The translations under genes were made by a program, and so were the position numbers. A DNA stretch of 64,000 nt. Source: Caproicibacter sp047833665. GTDB taxonomy: Bacteria; Bacillota; Clostridia; Oscillospirales; Acutalibacteraceae. Numbering within the stretch: position 1 is the stretch's first letter; the number at the start of each line of letters is the position of its first letter. The notes below the pieces were generated by a model. That model did not search any database and was not told the DNA's origin. It was given only the letters and a program-made list of their open reading frames with translations. Shown in pieces: positions 44,739-53,849 of the stretch. The stretch spans positions 620,001 through 684,000 of the forward strand of contig CP181261.1 in the NCBI GenBank assembly GCA_047833665.1, in the 5' to 3' direction.

Positions 44739-46985
44739 TTGAAAGCTCATATCATAAAAGACAATTCCAAGCAAAATACTCCTGCCAACAAGACAATCAA
44801 ATTGACCGGAAAGGGTCCGTACCATGGGCATCCCATCCGGCTGACAATTGGTCTTATTGTTAAAAATGAGGAAAAAACGCTGGATCGCTGCTTAAGCTCT
44901 CTGCAGCCTTTAATGCAGGCGGTGGAAAGTGAGCTGATTATCACCGATACCGGAAGCACCGACCGCACGGTGGAAATTGCAAAAAAATATACGGACCATA
45001 TTATTCATTTTCAGTGGTGCAATGACTTTGCGGCAGCACGCAACACCGGCCTGAAAGAAGCGCGCGGAGAATGGTTTATGTTCATCGACGGCGACGAATG
45101 GTTTGAAGATACATCCGAGCTGATTGAATTTTTTACAAGCGGCGAATGCGACAAATACGGGTCGGCGGCTTATATTCAGAGAAATTACTTTGACTTTACA
45201 GGTAAAGTGTACAGAGATTTTCATGCACTGCGTGTGCACCGTGTCTATCCGGGAATCCGCTTTCAAGGAATTATACATGAAGCAGTTCCGACATTGAAGC
45301 CGATTAAAATTCTTAAGGATTACGTTCATCATTACGGATATGCATTTCATACACCGCAGCAGCGAAAGGAAAAATCGAATCGAAATTTGACATTACTGCA
45401 GCAGATTATAGCGAAAGACCCGGATAATCATCGGGCCTACTATCAAATTGCCGAAACGTATTTTGCGACCAATGAGGCAGAAAAGGCAGAAAAATACTGT
45501 CTGAAGGGTTTGGAGGCAGAAAAAAGAAATCCTGACCGAGTTGCACGAATTGTTTTGACACATCATTTGGTACAAGCTGAATTTCAACGCAAAAAATTTG
45601 ATGAAGTGTTAGAAATAGTGGATGAATTTATCCAAAGGGAACCTAAAACCGAAATTCCGTGGCTGGACTTCTATTACTATGCGCAGACCTCTGCATTTGC
45701 GATAAAAAGCTATGAGCGTGCCGCAAGCTACGGTGAGGCCTATTTAAACGTTTGGGAAAAGTATCAGTCGGATCAGTTGGATCAGGAGATGCTCCTTCAT
45801 GCGGACTTTTATCACATTGCACAGAAGGATATGGAACAGGTGCTTTGTGTATTGGGGCAGACCTATCTCAACTTAAATGATACGGAACAGGCGGCGTCAG
45901 TGATAGATCGCTTAGCAGCTTTGCAGCCTGAAGATTTCAGTCCACTGCTCAAGCTCATTTTTCAGCTTTGTGATACAGCAAAAAATTGGGAACGTCTTAT
46001 TTCTGTTTATAAGCACTTCAGTTCTTCAAAAGAGAAGCTTCATACGAGGGACATCATAAAGTTGATAGAATCCATGCTGTCCCTCCATCAAGTTGATACG
46101 GCTGCCGCTGTGGCCGCATTGGCTTCAATTCCTTGGGATGAAGATGCCTATATTTGCCTCTGCCGATTGCGCAAGGCTGAGCAGGAGGGCAATCGGCCGG
46201 CAGCTTTAAAAGAACTGCAATGGTTCTTCCAATGGCATGGAGAGTGGGATGCCGTTTTTTCCGATGTCTTTTATTACGCAATGAAGGAAAACGTCAATCT
46301 TTTGCCGCTGGTTTTAAAGCTTGAATCGGATGATTTGAAATTTTATGCTGATAATATGCAGAAACAGCATTCCGATTTCGCCGAAGTGGTTCGGAAATAT
46401 TCAGAAGCTTATTCTTTTGAAAACATCCGAGGCATATATTGGGAAATTTCAATAAAAGAAAGGTTGCTGCTTTTAAAAGACAGCTGTTTTAAAACTGAAA
46501 CAGAGGAAATCTCTTTTTTTGAAGAATTTGCACAGCAGGCTGCTCACTATGTGCGCCTTATATATCGACCGGAACTGTTGTCATCGGACGGCATTGCCGT
46601 GCTGCCCCGTGCACATCGATTTGGGTATTATATGGGGCTTGCCTTCTCCGCAAGGAAAAAAGCGGATAATGCCGCTTATCTTTCCAATTTGCGCCTTGCC
46701 TTGAAAAGTTATCCCGTGATGAAGCGGCAGATTACACTTTTGCTTGAACAATTTGAGCAAGAAGAAGGAAAACGCAAAGAAAGAGCGGAAGAATTTAACA
46801 TACTCGCAAAGCAGGCAAAGGCGCAAATTCAAAATCTAATTGCGCAGGGCAAACTGAAAGAGGCGGGTCAGTTTACCGCACAGCTTGCTAAACTGCTGCC
46901 AAATGATCCGGATGTGGTCCGCTTTCAAACGCTGACGCATACTGAACCGGATATGAAAGAAGTGGCCGCACATCTGCCCCAGTAG
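44739..46985 (+). CDS. family 2 glycosyltransferase with TPR repeats (probable flagellin glycosylation)
   Basis: The 748-residue protein has an N-terminal GT-A glycosyltransferase domain (about 32-220) with LTIGLIVKNEEKTLDRCL, IITDTGSTDRT and the DxD-type metal site FIDGDEWFED. A long helical region with tetratricopeptide-like repeats (about 225-740) follows. The start is the TTG at 44739, with ATGGAGGA 6-10 bases upstream. It lies directly before flagellin, convergent with it, and has a sigma-D promoter. Glycosylation of flagellin is the likely job (inference from context); the sugar is unknown. Confidence 0.88.
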   Translation: MKAHIIKDNSKQNTPANKTIKLTGKGPYHGHPIRLTIGLIVKNEEKTLDRCLSSLQPLMQAVESELIITDTGSTDRTVEIAKKYTDHIIHFQWCNDFAAARNTGLKEARGEWFMFIDGDEWFEDTSELIEFFTSGECDKYGSAAYIQRNYFDFTGKVYRDFHALRVHRVYPGIRFQGIIHEAVPTLKPIKILKDYVHHYGYAFHTPQQRKEKSNRNLTLLQQIIAKDPDNHRAYYQIAETYFATNEAEKAEKYCLKGLEAEKRNPDRVARIVLTHHLVQAEFQRKKFDEVLEIVDEFIQREPKTEIPWLDFYYYAQTSAFAIKSYERAASYGEAYLNVWEKYQSDQLDQEMLLHADFYHIAQKDMEQVLCVLGQTYLNLNDTEQAASVIDRLAALQPEDFSPLLKLIFQLCDTAKNWERLISVYKHFSSSKEKLHTRDIIKLIESMLSLHQVDTAAAVAALASIPWDEDAYICLCRLRKAEQEGNRPAALKELQWFFQWHGEWDAVFSDVFYYAMKENVNLLPLVLKLESDDLKFYADNMQKQHSDFAEVVRKYSEAYSFENIRGIYWEISIKERLLLLKDSCFKTETEEISFFEEFAQQAAHYVRLIYRPELLSSDGIAVLPRAHRFGYYMGLAFSARKKADNAAYLSNLRLALKSYPVMKRQITLLLEQFEQEEGKRKERAEEFNILAKQAKAQIQNLIAQGKLKEAGQFTAQLAKLLPNDPDVVRFQTLTHTEPDMKEVAAHLPQ

Positions 46986-47057
46986 TGCTTGCTGATAAGC
47001 ACAATGCTGAAAACAAGATTACATCATTATTCATGGGATATTACAGTGCATGTAAAA

Positions 47058-47098
47058 CGAAAAGAGGACTGCCGGAATACTCCGGTAGTCCTCTTTAT
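47058..47098. terminator. bidirectional intrinsic terminator
   Basis: AAAGAGGACTGCCGG and CCGGTAGTCCTCTTT around AATACT. It separates the glycosyltransferase and flagellin genes. Confidence 0.88.
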
Positions 47099-47124
47099 AT
47101 TGAGCGTAAGCTTTCGCTGAAAAC

Positions 47125-48276
47125 TTAGCCCTTGAGCAGGGAAAGAACGCTCTGCGGCTGAGCATTTGCCTGTGCGAGCATGGATGTGGCGGCCTGCTCC
47201 AAAATTTGGTTCTTTGTCAGTTCGACCATCTCGGAAGCCATATCCACATCGCGAATGGTGCTTTCCGCACTGGTGAGATTCTCGCTCATAGTGGTCAGGT
47301 TGTTGACGGTGTGCTCCAAACGGTTCTGCAGAGCACCGAGGTCGGCGCGTGTGGAAGAAACTGTATTGATCGCATTTTTAATGGCGTCAATTGCGTTTTC
47401 AGCATCTTCTTGTGTTGCAATGGAGATATTGTCAACCCCCAGCCCTGCGGAACTCATGTCGCTAACTCCGAGAGATACACGCTGATCATACGTGTTTTCG
47501 GAACCAATTTGCAGGGATAATTCTTGATTTGCGCCCGCAGTAATCGTGCCGGACACCTCTGTGCTTGGATTTGCAAAGTTAGAATCGGTCTTAATAGTTA
47601 CTTTCAAACCGGTATATTTTGCCTTGTCTGCATCACTGACCGTATCATCAACCTTCGCGGTTAATGTGTAAGATCCATCCGCAGCTACTGTAACGGCGTT
47701 GAAGCTTACGCTGGTAACACCTGTGTCAACAGACAATGTCCCATCAGTGGCAAGGGTAACAGTTAATGTAGCATCAGCAGCTAAATCACCACCAGTAATC
47801 GATATATCCAGACCGGCATTGGTAAGACTTGAGTCTACTGATGATTGGTAGCTCAATGAACCATCCAAAAGATTAATTTGGTTGAAATTTGTGGAAGTAG
47901 AGATGCGGTCAATTTCGGACTTGAGAGCCTCAATTTCCTTGTTGAGGTTTGCACGGTCTGTTTCATCCTGGTAGGTGCCGTTTGCGGATTCCACAGCAAG
48001 GGTGTTCATTCTCTGCAGGATGGATTCTGTCTCATTCAGGCCGCCTTCTGCTGTCTGAATGAGGGAGATGCCGTTTTCAGCATTGTCAATTGCCTGATTC
48101 AGACCATTAATCTGAGCACGCATTTTTTCGGAAACCGCCAAGCCGGCAGCATCGTCAGCAGCACTGTTAATGCGGTAGCCGGAAGCCAGTTTCTGCAGGT
48201 TCTTGCTGATAGCAGAGTCGTTCATTTTCAAACGGTTGTTTGCATTCAAAGCAGCAATGTTGTGATTAATACGCAT
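47125..48276 (-). CDS. hag: flagellin
   Basis: The 383-residue flagellin has the conserved N-terminal D0/D1 region (MRINHNIAALNANNRL, LASGYRINSAADDAAGLAVSEKMRAQI), a central variable Thr/Ser/Ala-rich domain (about 170-285) and the C-terminal D1/D0 region ending SMLAQANAQPQSVLSLLKG. The frame extends 32 codons upstream, but the ATG at 48276 has AGGAGGA 8 bases before it and is the family start. The variable Ser/Thr-rich domain is the usual site of O-glycans. Its leader carries CsrA-type sites and a sigma-D promoter. Confidence 0.97.
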   Translation of the reverse strand: MRINHNIAALNANNRLKMNDSAISKNLQKLASGYRINSAADDAAGLAVSEKMRAQINGLNQAIDNAENGISLIQTAEGGLNETESILQRMNTLAVESANGTYQDETDRANLNKEIEALKSEIDRISTSTNFNQINLLDGSLSYQSSVDSSLTNAGLDISITGGDLAADATLTVTLATDGTLSVDTGVTSVSFNAVTVAADGSYTLTAKVDDTVSDADKAKYTGLKVTIKTDSNFANPSTEVSGTITAGANQELSLQIGSENTYDQRVSLGVSDMSSAGLGVDNISIATQEDAENAIDAIKNAINTVSSTRADLGALQNRLEHTVNNLTTMSENLTSAESTIRDVDMASEMVELTKNQILEQAATSMLAQANAQPQSVLSLLKG

Positions 48277-48284
48277 AATTTCAT

Positions 48285-48349
48285 TCCTCCTGAATTTGTT
48301 TTCACGCGGCGTATCCGCCGTTCGTGGAGAAAGAGAATCCATTCTCTTT
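48285..48349 (-). promoter_or_regulatory. candidate CsrA-binding sites in the flagellin leader
   Basis: AAAGAGAA and TTCTCTTT (48330-48349) form a hairpin whose four-base loop is UGGA in the transcript, the hallmark of CsrA targets. A second GGA lies in the AGGAGGA ribosome-binding site near 48285-48291. Two such sites, one over the ribosome-binding site, match the arrangement described for hag of Bacillus subtilis. Confidence 0.6.
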
Positions 48350-48450
48350 CTGATTTTGATATTAGGAAGCATTTCCTAATAGGTTCAACTCACGGGCCCT
48401 AGTGAAGATGAAATCCTTTCGGAAAGTTCTTCCATACGAATCTATCCTAT

Positions 48451-48477
48451 ATATCGACCGAAAGGTCAATAATATTA
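48451..48477 (-). promoter_or_regulatory. sigma-D (sigma-28) promoter of flagellin
   Basis: On the minus strand, TAATATTA, an 11-base spacer, then GTCGATAT, about 175 bases upstream of the flagellin ATG. The long leader accommodates the CsrA-type hairpin. Confidence 0.65.
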
Positions 48478-48487
48478 GGCCGTTTTT

Positions 48488-48742
48488 CTATTTTTCTTCA
48501 TTTTTTTGATTTTCCTTTATCTGCAGTAAACGAAGCAGCTTTTCTACCTTTTCCTCACTGGCAGCGGCACTTGCCTCTCGGTTGAGTTGCTGTGTTTCCA
48601 GCAGCTCTTTTCGCATGATTGGTATGCCTTTTGGTGCATTAATGCCGATTTTTGCCCGTTCCCCACTGATTTCGGTTACGGTAATTTCAATATCACTGCC
48701 AATCAGGATGGACTCGGAGGTTTTTCTTGTAATAATCAGCAT
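48488..48742 (-). CDS. csrA: carbon storage regulator CsrA
   Basis: CsrA binds GGA motifs in mRNA leaders. In Bacillota it chiefly represses flagellin translation and is itself sequestered by FliW. The 84-residue protein has the family start MLIITRKTSESILIG and the RNA-binding segment GINAPKGIPIMRKELLE, with an extended charged helical tail. GCAGGAGGAAACTA precedes the ATG. It immediately follows fliW. Confidence 0.96.
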   Translation of the reverse strand: MLIITRKTSESILIGSDIEITVTEISGERAKIGINAPKGIPIMRKELLETQQLNREASAAASEEKVEKLLRLLQIKENQKNEEK

Positions 48743-48743
48743 A

Positions 48744-49187
48744 TTAGTTTCCTCCTGCGGCAGCGTTGTGAAACAATTTGAAGCGGACCGGGTAGGGGCA
48801 GTCTTCCAAAATCACCTGACGTCCGACTTTCTTTTCTGCATTGATGACAATCGGACTTTTCAAATTCACAACGGAATCTGCTAAGTTTTGTTTAAGCACT
48901 GCTACTGCCAGAAAGCATAGGTCTTCTTTTGCAGGGTTGCCCAATAGGTCCAAATCCTCTTTTGAGAGAACGGGTTGATAATTCGGAAAAACAAGAAATG
49001 GATTTATGACAATCAAAGACGGGTAAGGTGCATGAGCTGCCTGCAAGGACCAGATCGTTTGGGACTGATCTCGCTGCAGAAGAATAAATTCCTTAGTAGA
49101 TTCAAAACCGTAAATTCCATTTTCAAACCGTATGATATTTTTCTGATTTTTTCTGCCTGTTTCTATCCCGGAGAATGACGATTCCAT
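48744..49187 (-). CDS. fliW: flagellar assembly factor FliW
   Basis: FliW binds flagellin and CsrA in a partner switch that matches flagellin synthesis to export. The 147-residue protein shows FENGIYGFESTKEFILL, the WSLQAAHAPYPSLIVINPFLVFPNY core and LCFLAVAVL. The ATG at 49187 is chosen because AAAGGAGT lies 5 bases upstream; the frame runs back to 49220. It overlaps the csrA region with a one-base gap, indicating co-translation. Confidence 0.93.
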   Translation of the reverse strand: MESSFSGIETGRKNQKNIIRFENGIYGFESTKEFILLQRDQSQTIWSLQAAHAPYPSLIVINPFLVFPNYQPVLSKEDLDLLGNPAKEDLCFLAVAVLKQNLADSVVNLKSPIVINAEKKVGRQVILEDCPYPVRFKLFHNAAAGGN

Positions 49188-49225
49188 GGATACTCCTTTC
49201 TCAGCACGGACAGGCCACAAGTGAA

Positions 49226-49519
49226 TTAGGCCAATTCGTTGAACGATTTGCTTGTTTTGCCTGTTGTTTTCGGCGCAAAAAACTTAGCATTTTCCCGGTA
49301 CAGCTGAATCGCATCACTTGGCTCCGGCTGAAAGATGCCGGAGTCGTGGGGCATAAGGTCGTAATGCATCCGCCCGTTCTGATATTGCAGACGAAGTTCG
49401 CGGGGGGCCTGCAGGAAGTGCACTGCAATGGCAGGAAGAAACGCCACGCCGGTATCTGGATGGCTGCGGTGGATAATTTCGCAAATCGGGCTGTCACGGT
49501 GCTCAATGGCAATTAACAT
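49226..49519 (-). CDS. unknown 97-aa protein between flgL and fliW
   Basis: The frame reads MLIAIEHRDSPICEIIHRS and continues with RELRLQYQNGRMHYDL. It has no signal peptide, membrane segment or known motif. GGAAAGGG lies about 8 bases upstream of the ATG at 49519. It occupies the place taken by yviE (DUF6470) in Bacillus flagellar clusters, yet is shorter and I see no sequence similarity. Because it is in the flgM-csrA unit, a flagellar assembly role is likely but not shown. Confidence 0.7.
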   Translation of the reverse strand: MLIAIEHRDSPICEIIHRSHPDTGVAFLPAIAVHFLQAPRELRLQYQNGRMHYDLMPHDSGIFQPEPSDAIQLYRENAKFFAPKTTGKTSKSFNELA

Positions 49520-49583
49520 ATGAATACCCTTTCCACACAATAGGCGGGAAGCCGAATGCCTCCCGCCCATGCGTTCTATGATT

Positions 49584-51002
49584 TTATGTCATGAAATCCA
49601 ACAGGGTTGGCTGGAGAATATTGCTTCCTACCTGCAATGTCGCCTGATACGTAAACATCTGCATGGAATAGTTCGTAATGGCGTCGGCTGCATCGACAAA
49701 TTCAACACTTTCGTCCCTCTTTGTCAGATTCAGATCGACATTTGTAAGATAGCTATCTATACTTTCTAAGAAATTTACATTGGTTCCCACATGCGCAAGT
49801 TGAGCAGTAAATTCATCTTGGGATTCATCAAAACTTTCCATATACGGGCGCATAGCATCCGTCAGGTCTTCACCGGTTAGGCTGTCGTCCTTAAGAATAT
49901 TAGCCATTTTCGTCAGAAGAGAGCAGACGTTCTTTGGCACATCCACTCCATCTATTGTCGTTGTTCCATAGCCGAGGAAATTAATCCCCGGCATGGCGGC
50001 ATTGAAAGCACTTTGGTCAATTACATTGCCGTTCTCGTCCGTTTTCATCCCAAGCCCGATATCCACATATGCGGTTTCATTTGCTAAATCATCTAGGCTG
50101 ACAATATTTGTAATGGATGTGGATGATGTACTGCTTTGGAGAAGATCTGATCCTACCTCGTCAATATTGCTGATTGTGATTTGTGACAAATCATCGAGGG
50201 TGATATCTTTAAGTTTTGTGTCAGTTGTGCTAGCGGTATCGAGCTCTGTTTTAAATGAATTTCCCTGCAGCAGATCTTGAAGATTCTGCTTTGTAGAGCC
50301 TGTCTGCATTTCAATTGTAATCGTTTTGGAGGTAGTGTCAATAGTTATATTATTTGCTGATTTGTTAGCAACAATTGACACAGTATATCCATTTAATTTG
50401 TCAGAAATACCTGCACCGAAATTTATCTGCATGGATTTTTCTATTGTGTTGCCATCTGTATCGGTGTAATTATATGTAATGGTCGTAGAGGCACCATTGA
50501 TATTTGCACCCGTGTCAACATTAATGCCGCGGTAGAGTAAATTTCCATCGCTGTCGACAGAAAATGGAGCATCCTTGGATCCGCCTGCCCCGGCAAACAG
50601 ATATCGGTTTCCATATTGGGCGTTCATATCCGCAATGATGGAATCCCGCATGGCAAGAAGCTGGTCTGCAATGACATCTCGGTCGGATTGATTGGAAGTG
50701 CCGTTAATACCTTGCAACACTTCGGAACTGTTTGCTTTTGTTAAAATTTGCGAAACGTTTTGCAGAATACTGTCTGCGGATGAAGCTGCGCCTGTTAAAT
50801 TTTCAATATTGGAAGCATAGTTGTCGTTTAAAGCCATCTGGCGGCGAACCTGAAAGGTCTGCCCAGCCAAAAACGGATTCTCAGAGGGCTTTTCAAATGC
50901 CCGAAAATCGTAAGCTGTCGTTGCAGACTTATTTAATTGATTGGTCACTTTATTTAAATTACTGGAATATTGGTTTGATATCATTCTGGTTGTAATTCTC
51001 AT
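49584..51002 (-). CDS. flgL: flagellar hook-associated protein 3 (FlgL)
   Basis: FlgL forms the second hook-filament junction ring. The 472-residue protein has flagellin-like ends: MRITTRMISNQYSSNLNKVTNQLNKS with YDFRAFEKPSENP, and a C-terminal helix with DAADAITNYSMQMFTYQATLQVGSNIL. The middle part is longer than in most FlgL proteins (about 300 residues) and Thr/Asp-rich. It follows flgK by 6 bases. Confidence 0.92.
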   Translation of the reverse strand: MRITTRMISNQYSSNLNKVTNQLNKSATTAYDFRAFEKPSENPFLAGQTFQVRRQMALNDNYASNIENLTGAASSADSILQNVSQILTKANSSEVLQGINGTSNQSDRDVIADQLLAMRDSIIADMNAQYGNRYLFAGAGGSKDAPFSVDSDGNLLYRGINVDTGANINGASTTITYNYTDTDGNTIEKSMQINFGAGISDKLNGYTVSIVANKSANNITIDTTSKTITIEMQTGSTKQNLQDLLQGNSFKTELDTASTTDTKLKDITLDDLSQITISNIDEVGSDLLQSSTSSTSITNIVSLDDLANETAYVDIGLGMKTDENGNVIDQSAFNAAMPGINFLGYGTTTIDGVDVPKNVCSLLTKMANILKDDSLTGEDLTDAMRPYMESFDESQDEFTAQLAHVGTNVNFLESIDSYLTNVDLNLTKRDESVEFVDAADAITNYSMQMFTYQATLQVGSNILQPTLLDFMT

Positions 51003-51008
51003 AATATA

Positions 51009-52622
51009 TTACCCCCTTCCCACAATGCCCATGCCATTAATAATGGTTTGCAGGCATTCGTCCACTGTTGTCATAAACCGCGCGGATGCAGACAAAGCTT
51101 GATTATAAATAACCAGATTAATTGCCTCTTCATTGATATCCACGGTGGAAAGTGCTTGTCTGCGTGTATCAATATTGTTCAGCATGTTAGAGTTTGCGGA
51201 ATTCTGTGCGTCTATACCGCCGATATCTTGCCCGAGTGTGAGGGAAACATTATCCACAGCTTCCTGCATGGTTCCTGTAAACAGATCAATGCCATTTGGA
51301 GTGGAATATGTGTATTGGGTTGAGGTCAAGTCGGAAATCATCTTTGTGATATTGCTGTTGGAACCGCTTGTGTCATCCCCCGCATGTGAGGCGTCTTTCG
51401 ATAAAGTAAGATAACCAGTGGTCCAAGACGGAGAAACTCGTATATTCGCAGCGGTGATTGTTGAATTTCCGCTTGCGTCAGTGCATGTGCCGTTTGAATC
51501 AGTGAATAAAGGTTTATTATCTAAGGCATCATTGGTGCTGTTATCAGCGTTCATCACTTCCGCTAATTTTTGTGCAAGTGTGTCCAGCATGTTTTCGTAG
51601 TAACCGATACCCCGAAAAGATGTGGTAACATCGCCTGCTGCCGTGTCATATTCACCGTTTTCATTGAGAAGGCTCAGGTAGCCTTTTATACTGCCGCTGA
51701 CAAACAAGTCATTGCATTTGGAAAGGGTTTGAGTTGTATTTTCACCAGTGATGGCGACAATATCAATACTTGCATAATTAGAGGAACTGTCGTTGGACAT
51801 TTTTAGGCTACCATATTGTTCTCCATTGACCAGACAAACGGAAGTACCATCTGTACCGGTAGCAATCTTACCGTCGTTGTCTGCCAAATAAATTGATAAC
51901 GTGTCAACCGTTTTGCCGGAACCAACGTCTGTCGGCGTCTCAACAACCTTTATATTGATATATTCGGACAATTCATCAATATAAAGATTGCGTTCATCCA
52001 TCAGTTCCAGTGCAGGAGAACCGGCAATATCAGCGTTTTTAATCTCGTCGCTTAAGCTTGCAATATTCTGCAGCAGAGTGTTGACTCGGTCTACGCCGTA
52101 TGTACTCAAATAATCATATTGCTGATTCCTGATGGTTTCAAGCTGACCGGCAACCGTATTGAACTTTGTGGCAAGCACGGATGCCGCTTCTTTAACAGTG
52201 CTTTCCGTTGCAGAAGAATTGCCGGTGGAAGTCAAGCCTTCCAATTGTTCAATAAAATCGCTGTAAGCTGCGCTGATCCCCTCTGTTGAGGTTTCGTTTA
52301 GGGCATCTTCTATGTCCTGCAAAGCACTCAGCTGCGTGGAAGTGAGACCGCACTCCGCATTTTGCGTACGATATTGACTGTCTAGAAACGGGTTGCGAAT
52401 TTGGCTGATTCCGTCTGCTGATACTCCCTCACCGACTATGGCGCCGGTGGAAGCATACAGCATGTTAATACTGGTGGGAGGAATAGCACTCTGATCCACG
52501 CGCTGTCTTGTGTAGCCGTCCGTATTGGCGTTGGCAATATTTTGACCTGTGACATTCAGGTTGGTGCGTGCAGTTTGCACCCCGCTTTTTGCAATATATA
52601 ATCCATCAAATGTTGAACTCAT
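51009..52622 (-). CDS. flgK: flagellar hook-associated protein 1 (FlgK)
   Basis: FlgK forms the first hook-filament junction ring. The 537-residue protein has the basal-body rod motif (GLYIAKSGVQTARTNLNVTGQNIANANTDGYTRQRV split over residues 6-42) and a C-terminal helix with DINEEAINLVIYNQALSASARFMTTVDECLQTII. The ATG at 52622 is preferred to the one at 52631, which lies only 2 bases from GGCGGT. It is in the flgM-flgN-flgK-flgL unit. Confidence 0.95.
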   Translation of the reverse strand: MSSTFDGLYIAKSGVQTARTNLNVTGQNIANANTDGYTRQRVDQSAIPPTSINMLYASTGAIVGEGVSADGISQIRNPFLDSQYRTQNAECGLTSTQLSALQDIEDALNETSTEGISAAYSDFIEQLEGLTSTGNSSATESTVKEAASVLATKFNTVAGQLETIRNQQYDYLSTYGVDRVNTLLQNIASLSDEIKNADIAGSPALELMDERNLYIDELSEYINIKVVETPTDVGSGKTVDTLSIYLADNDGKIATGTDGTSVCLVNGEQYGSLKMSNDSSSNYASIDIVAITGENTTQTLSKCNDLFVSGSIKGYLSLLNENGEYDTAAGDVTTSFRGIGYYENMLDTLAQKLAEVMNADNSTNDALDNKPLFTDSNGTCTDASGNSTITAANIRVSPSWTTGYLTLSKDASHAGDDTSGSNSNITKMISDLTSTQYTYSTPNGIDLFTGTMQEAVDNVSLTLGQDIGGIDAQNSANSNMLNNIDTRRQALSTVDINEEAINLVIYNQALSASARFMTTVDECLQTIINGMGIVGRG

Positions 52623-52639
52623 GGCATACACCGCCTGTC

Positions 52640-53131
52640 CTATATTTTTTTGGAAAGCAACACGGGAAACTGATTTTTGTTTCTCGTTTTTTCATTGTAA
52701 ATTTTCTGAAGTTCCGGATGACCTTTCAGTTTCTCTAACACCACAGATGCTTTGCGAAGTTTTCGTTCCGTTAAAAGTTGATTTTCTTTGTTTGTTTTTT
52801 TCATATCCGTTAGAACGGAGGAAAGACTGTCATATAAATTTTTGGCCTGCTCTCTGCTCTCGGATGGAAACTCAGGAATTAACTCTCTAAATTTAGCGTT
52901 TGGATACTGTACCTTTCGCAGAAGCTCCATGCGTTCCAATTCCAGACCTCTCGCCTTTAAAATAAATGCCTGCTCCCGTTTAATGCATTCATCCAATCGA
53001 TCCAGTTTATTCTGCTTTAAGTATTCTTGTTTTTCCTGTTCAAGTTTTAAAAATTTTTGATAAAACTCCAGCAGATTTTTAAAATAGGAAATCAAACGGC
53101 CGGATGATTCCGCATCAATCATTTTGTCCAT
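52640..53131 (-). CDS. flgN: FlgN-type flagellar export chaperone
   Basis: FlgN chaperones FlgK and FlgL before export. The 163-residue, mostly helical protein has the family pattern: LISYFKNLLEFYQKFLKLEQEKQEYL near the start and LDECIKREQAFILKARGLELERMELL (in two coiled-coil helices). The C-terminal half is unusually Lys-rich. Position between flgM and flgK is diagnostic. Confidence 0.85.
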   Translation of the reverse strand: MDKMIDAESSGRLISYFKNLLEFYQKFLKLEQEKQEYLKQNKLDRLDECIKREQAFILKARGLELERMELLRKVQYPNAKFRELIPEFPSESREQAKNLYDSLSSVLTDMKKTNKENQLLTERKLRKASVVLEKLKGHPELQKIYNEKTRNKNQFPVLLSKKI

Positions 53132-53151
53132 CCCCTTTAAGTACTCCCGTG

Positions 53152-53490
53152 TTATTTATCAAACAAAAGTATATCGGCAAGAGCACCGGGATCCAACGAA
53201 TAATTTCCGCTTTGCACAGCGTTTTTTAAATCCTGCAGTCTAGAAGGATCCGCATCTGCGTTAATCTCTTCGCAGAGATTTTCTTTCAAACTGATAAGGG
53301 ATGTATCCAGCTGAGTCGAACGACAATTCAGCTCAATTTTATCGGTTCGATTTGCGTGTTTTAGAGATTCTGCAGATGATGATAGGCCACTTTTGCCGCT
53401 TTTTTGAGCGGCGTCCGTCTGTGCAGGCTTTTTGTTTCCGCTTATCTGCGGATAAGTATATATAGGATATCCGGTGTCTTTGATTCGCAT
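53152..53490 (-). CDS. flgM: anti-sigma-D factor FlgM
   Basis: FlgM holds sigma-D inactive until the hook-basal body is complete. The 112-residue protein has a disordered N-terminal half and the sigma-binding C-terminal half with RTDKIELN, LISLKENLCEEI and LQDLKNAVQSGNYSLDPGALADILL. The start at 53490 follows AGGTG; 53511 is an alternative. It heads the flgM-flgN-flgK-flgL-x-fliW-csrA unit. Confidence 0.92.
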   Translation of the reverse strand: MRIKDTGYPIYTYPQISGNKKPAQTDAAQKSGKSGLSSSAESLKHANRTDKIELNCRSTQLDTSLISLKENLCEEINADADPSRLQDLKNAVQSGNYSLDPGALADILLFDK

Positions 53491-53513
53491 CCGCTGTTCA
53501 CCTCTGAACATTA

Positions 53514-53540
53514 TTATCGGCTTATTATTTTAAAAATTTA
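53514..53540 (-). promoter_or_regulatory. sigma-D (sigma-28) promoter of the flgM unit
   Basis: On the minus strand TAAATTTT, an 11-base spacer, and a perfect GCCGATAA, about 24 bases upstream of the flgM start. This is the best sigma-28 match in the window. Confidence 0.85.
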
Positions 53541-53763
53541 GTTTGAACTTGCATGAATTGAGATAATCTTCCCCAGATATTAATGATTCGTATTGTATTT
53601 TATTTGTACATTTATTGAAATTAAATTAATTAGTGGACAAAGGCAGATTAATGTTCTGGATTGTCAAATAAGTGTTTGATAATCTACAATTATAATATAA
53701 GTGTTTACTTAATTTATATAATAAATATACAAAAAAATGTGTCAGATTGTACACTGGAAGATG

Positions 53764-53792
53764 TTGACTTTCGTCGAATAATGTATGATAAT
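53764..53792 (+). promoter_or_regulatory. sigma-A promoter of the flgB (fla) operon
   Basis: TTGACT, a 17-base spacer and GATAAT, about 258 bases upstream of flgB. The rest of 53541-54050 is AT-rich with no gene. The direct repeat TAAGTGTTT occurs twice in the region near 53670-53710. Confidence 0.55.
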
Positions 53793-53849
53793 ATATTCTA
53801 ATGGGAAGAATAATTTGCCTTCAATTCACCCAATATTTGGTTTGAATAT

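Noticed and set aside
48277..48372. A 32-residue N-terminal extension of flagellin
   Set aside because: It would run through the leader hairpin and ribosome-binding site. All flagellins of this type start at MRINHN-like sequence.
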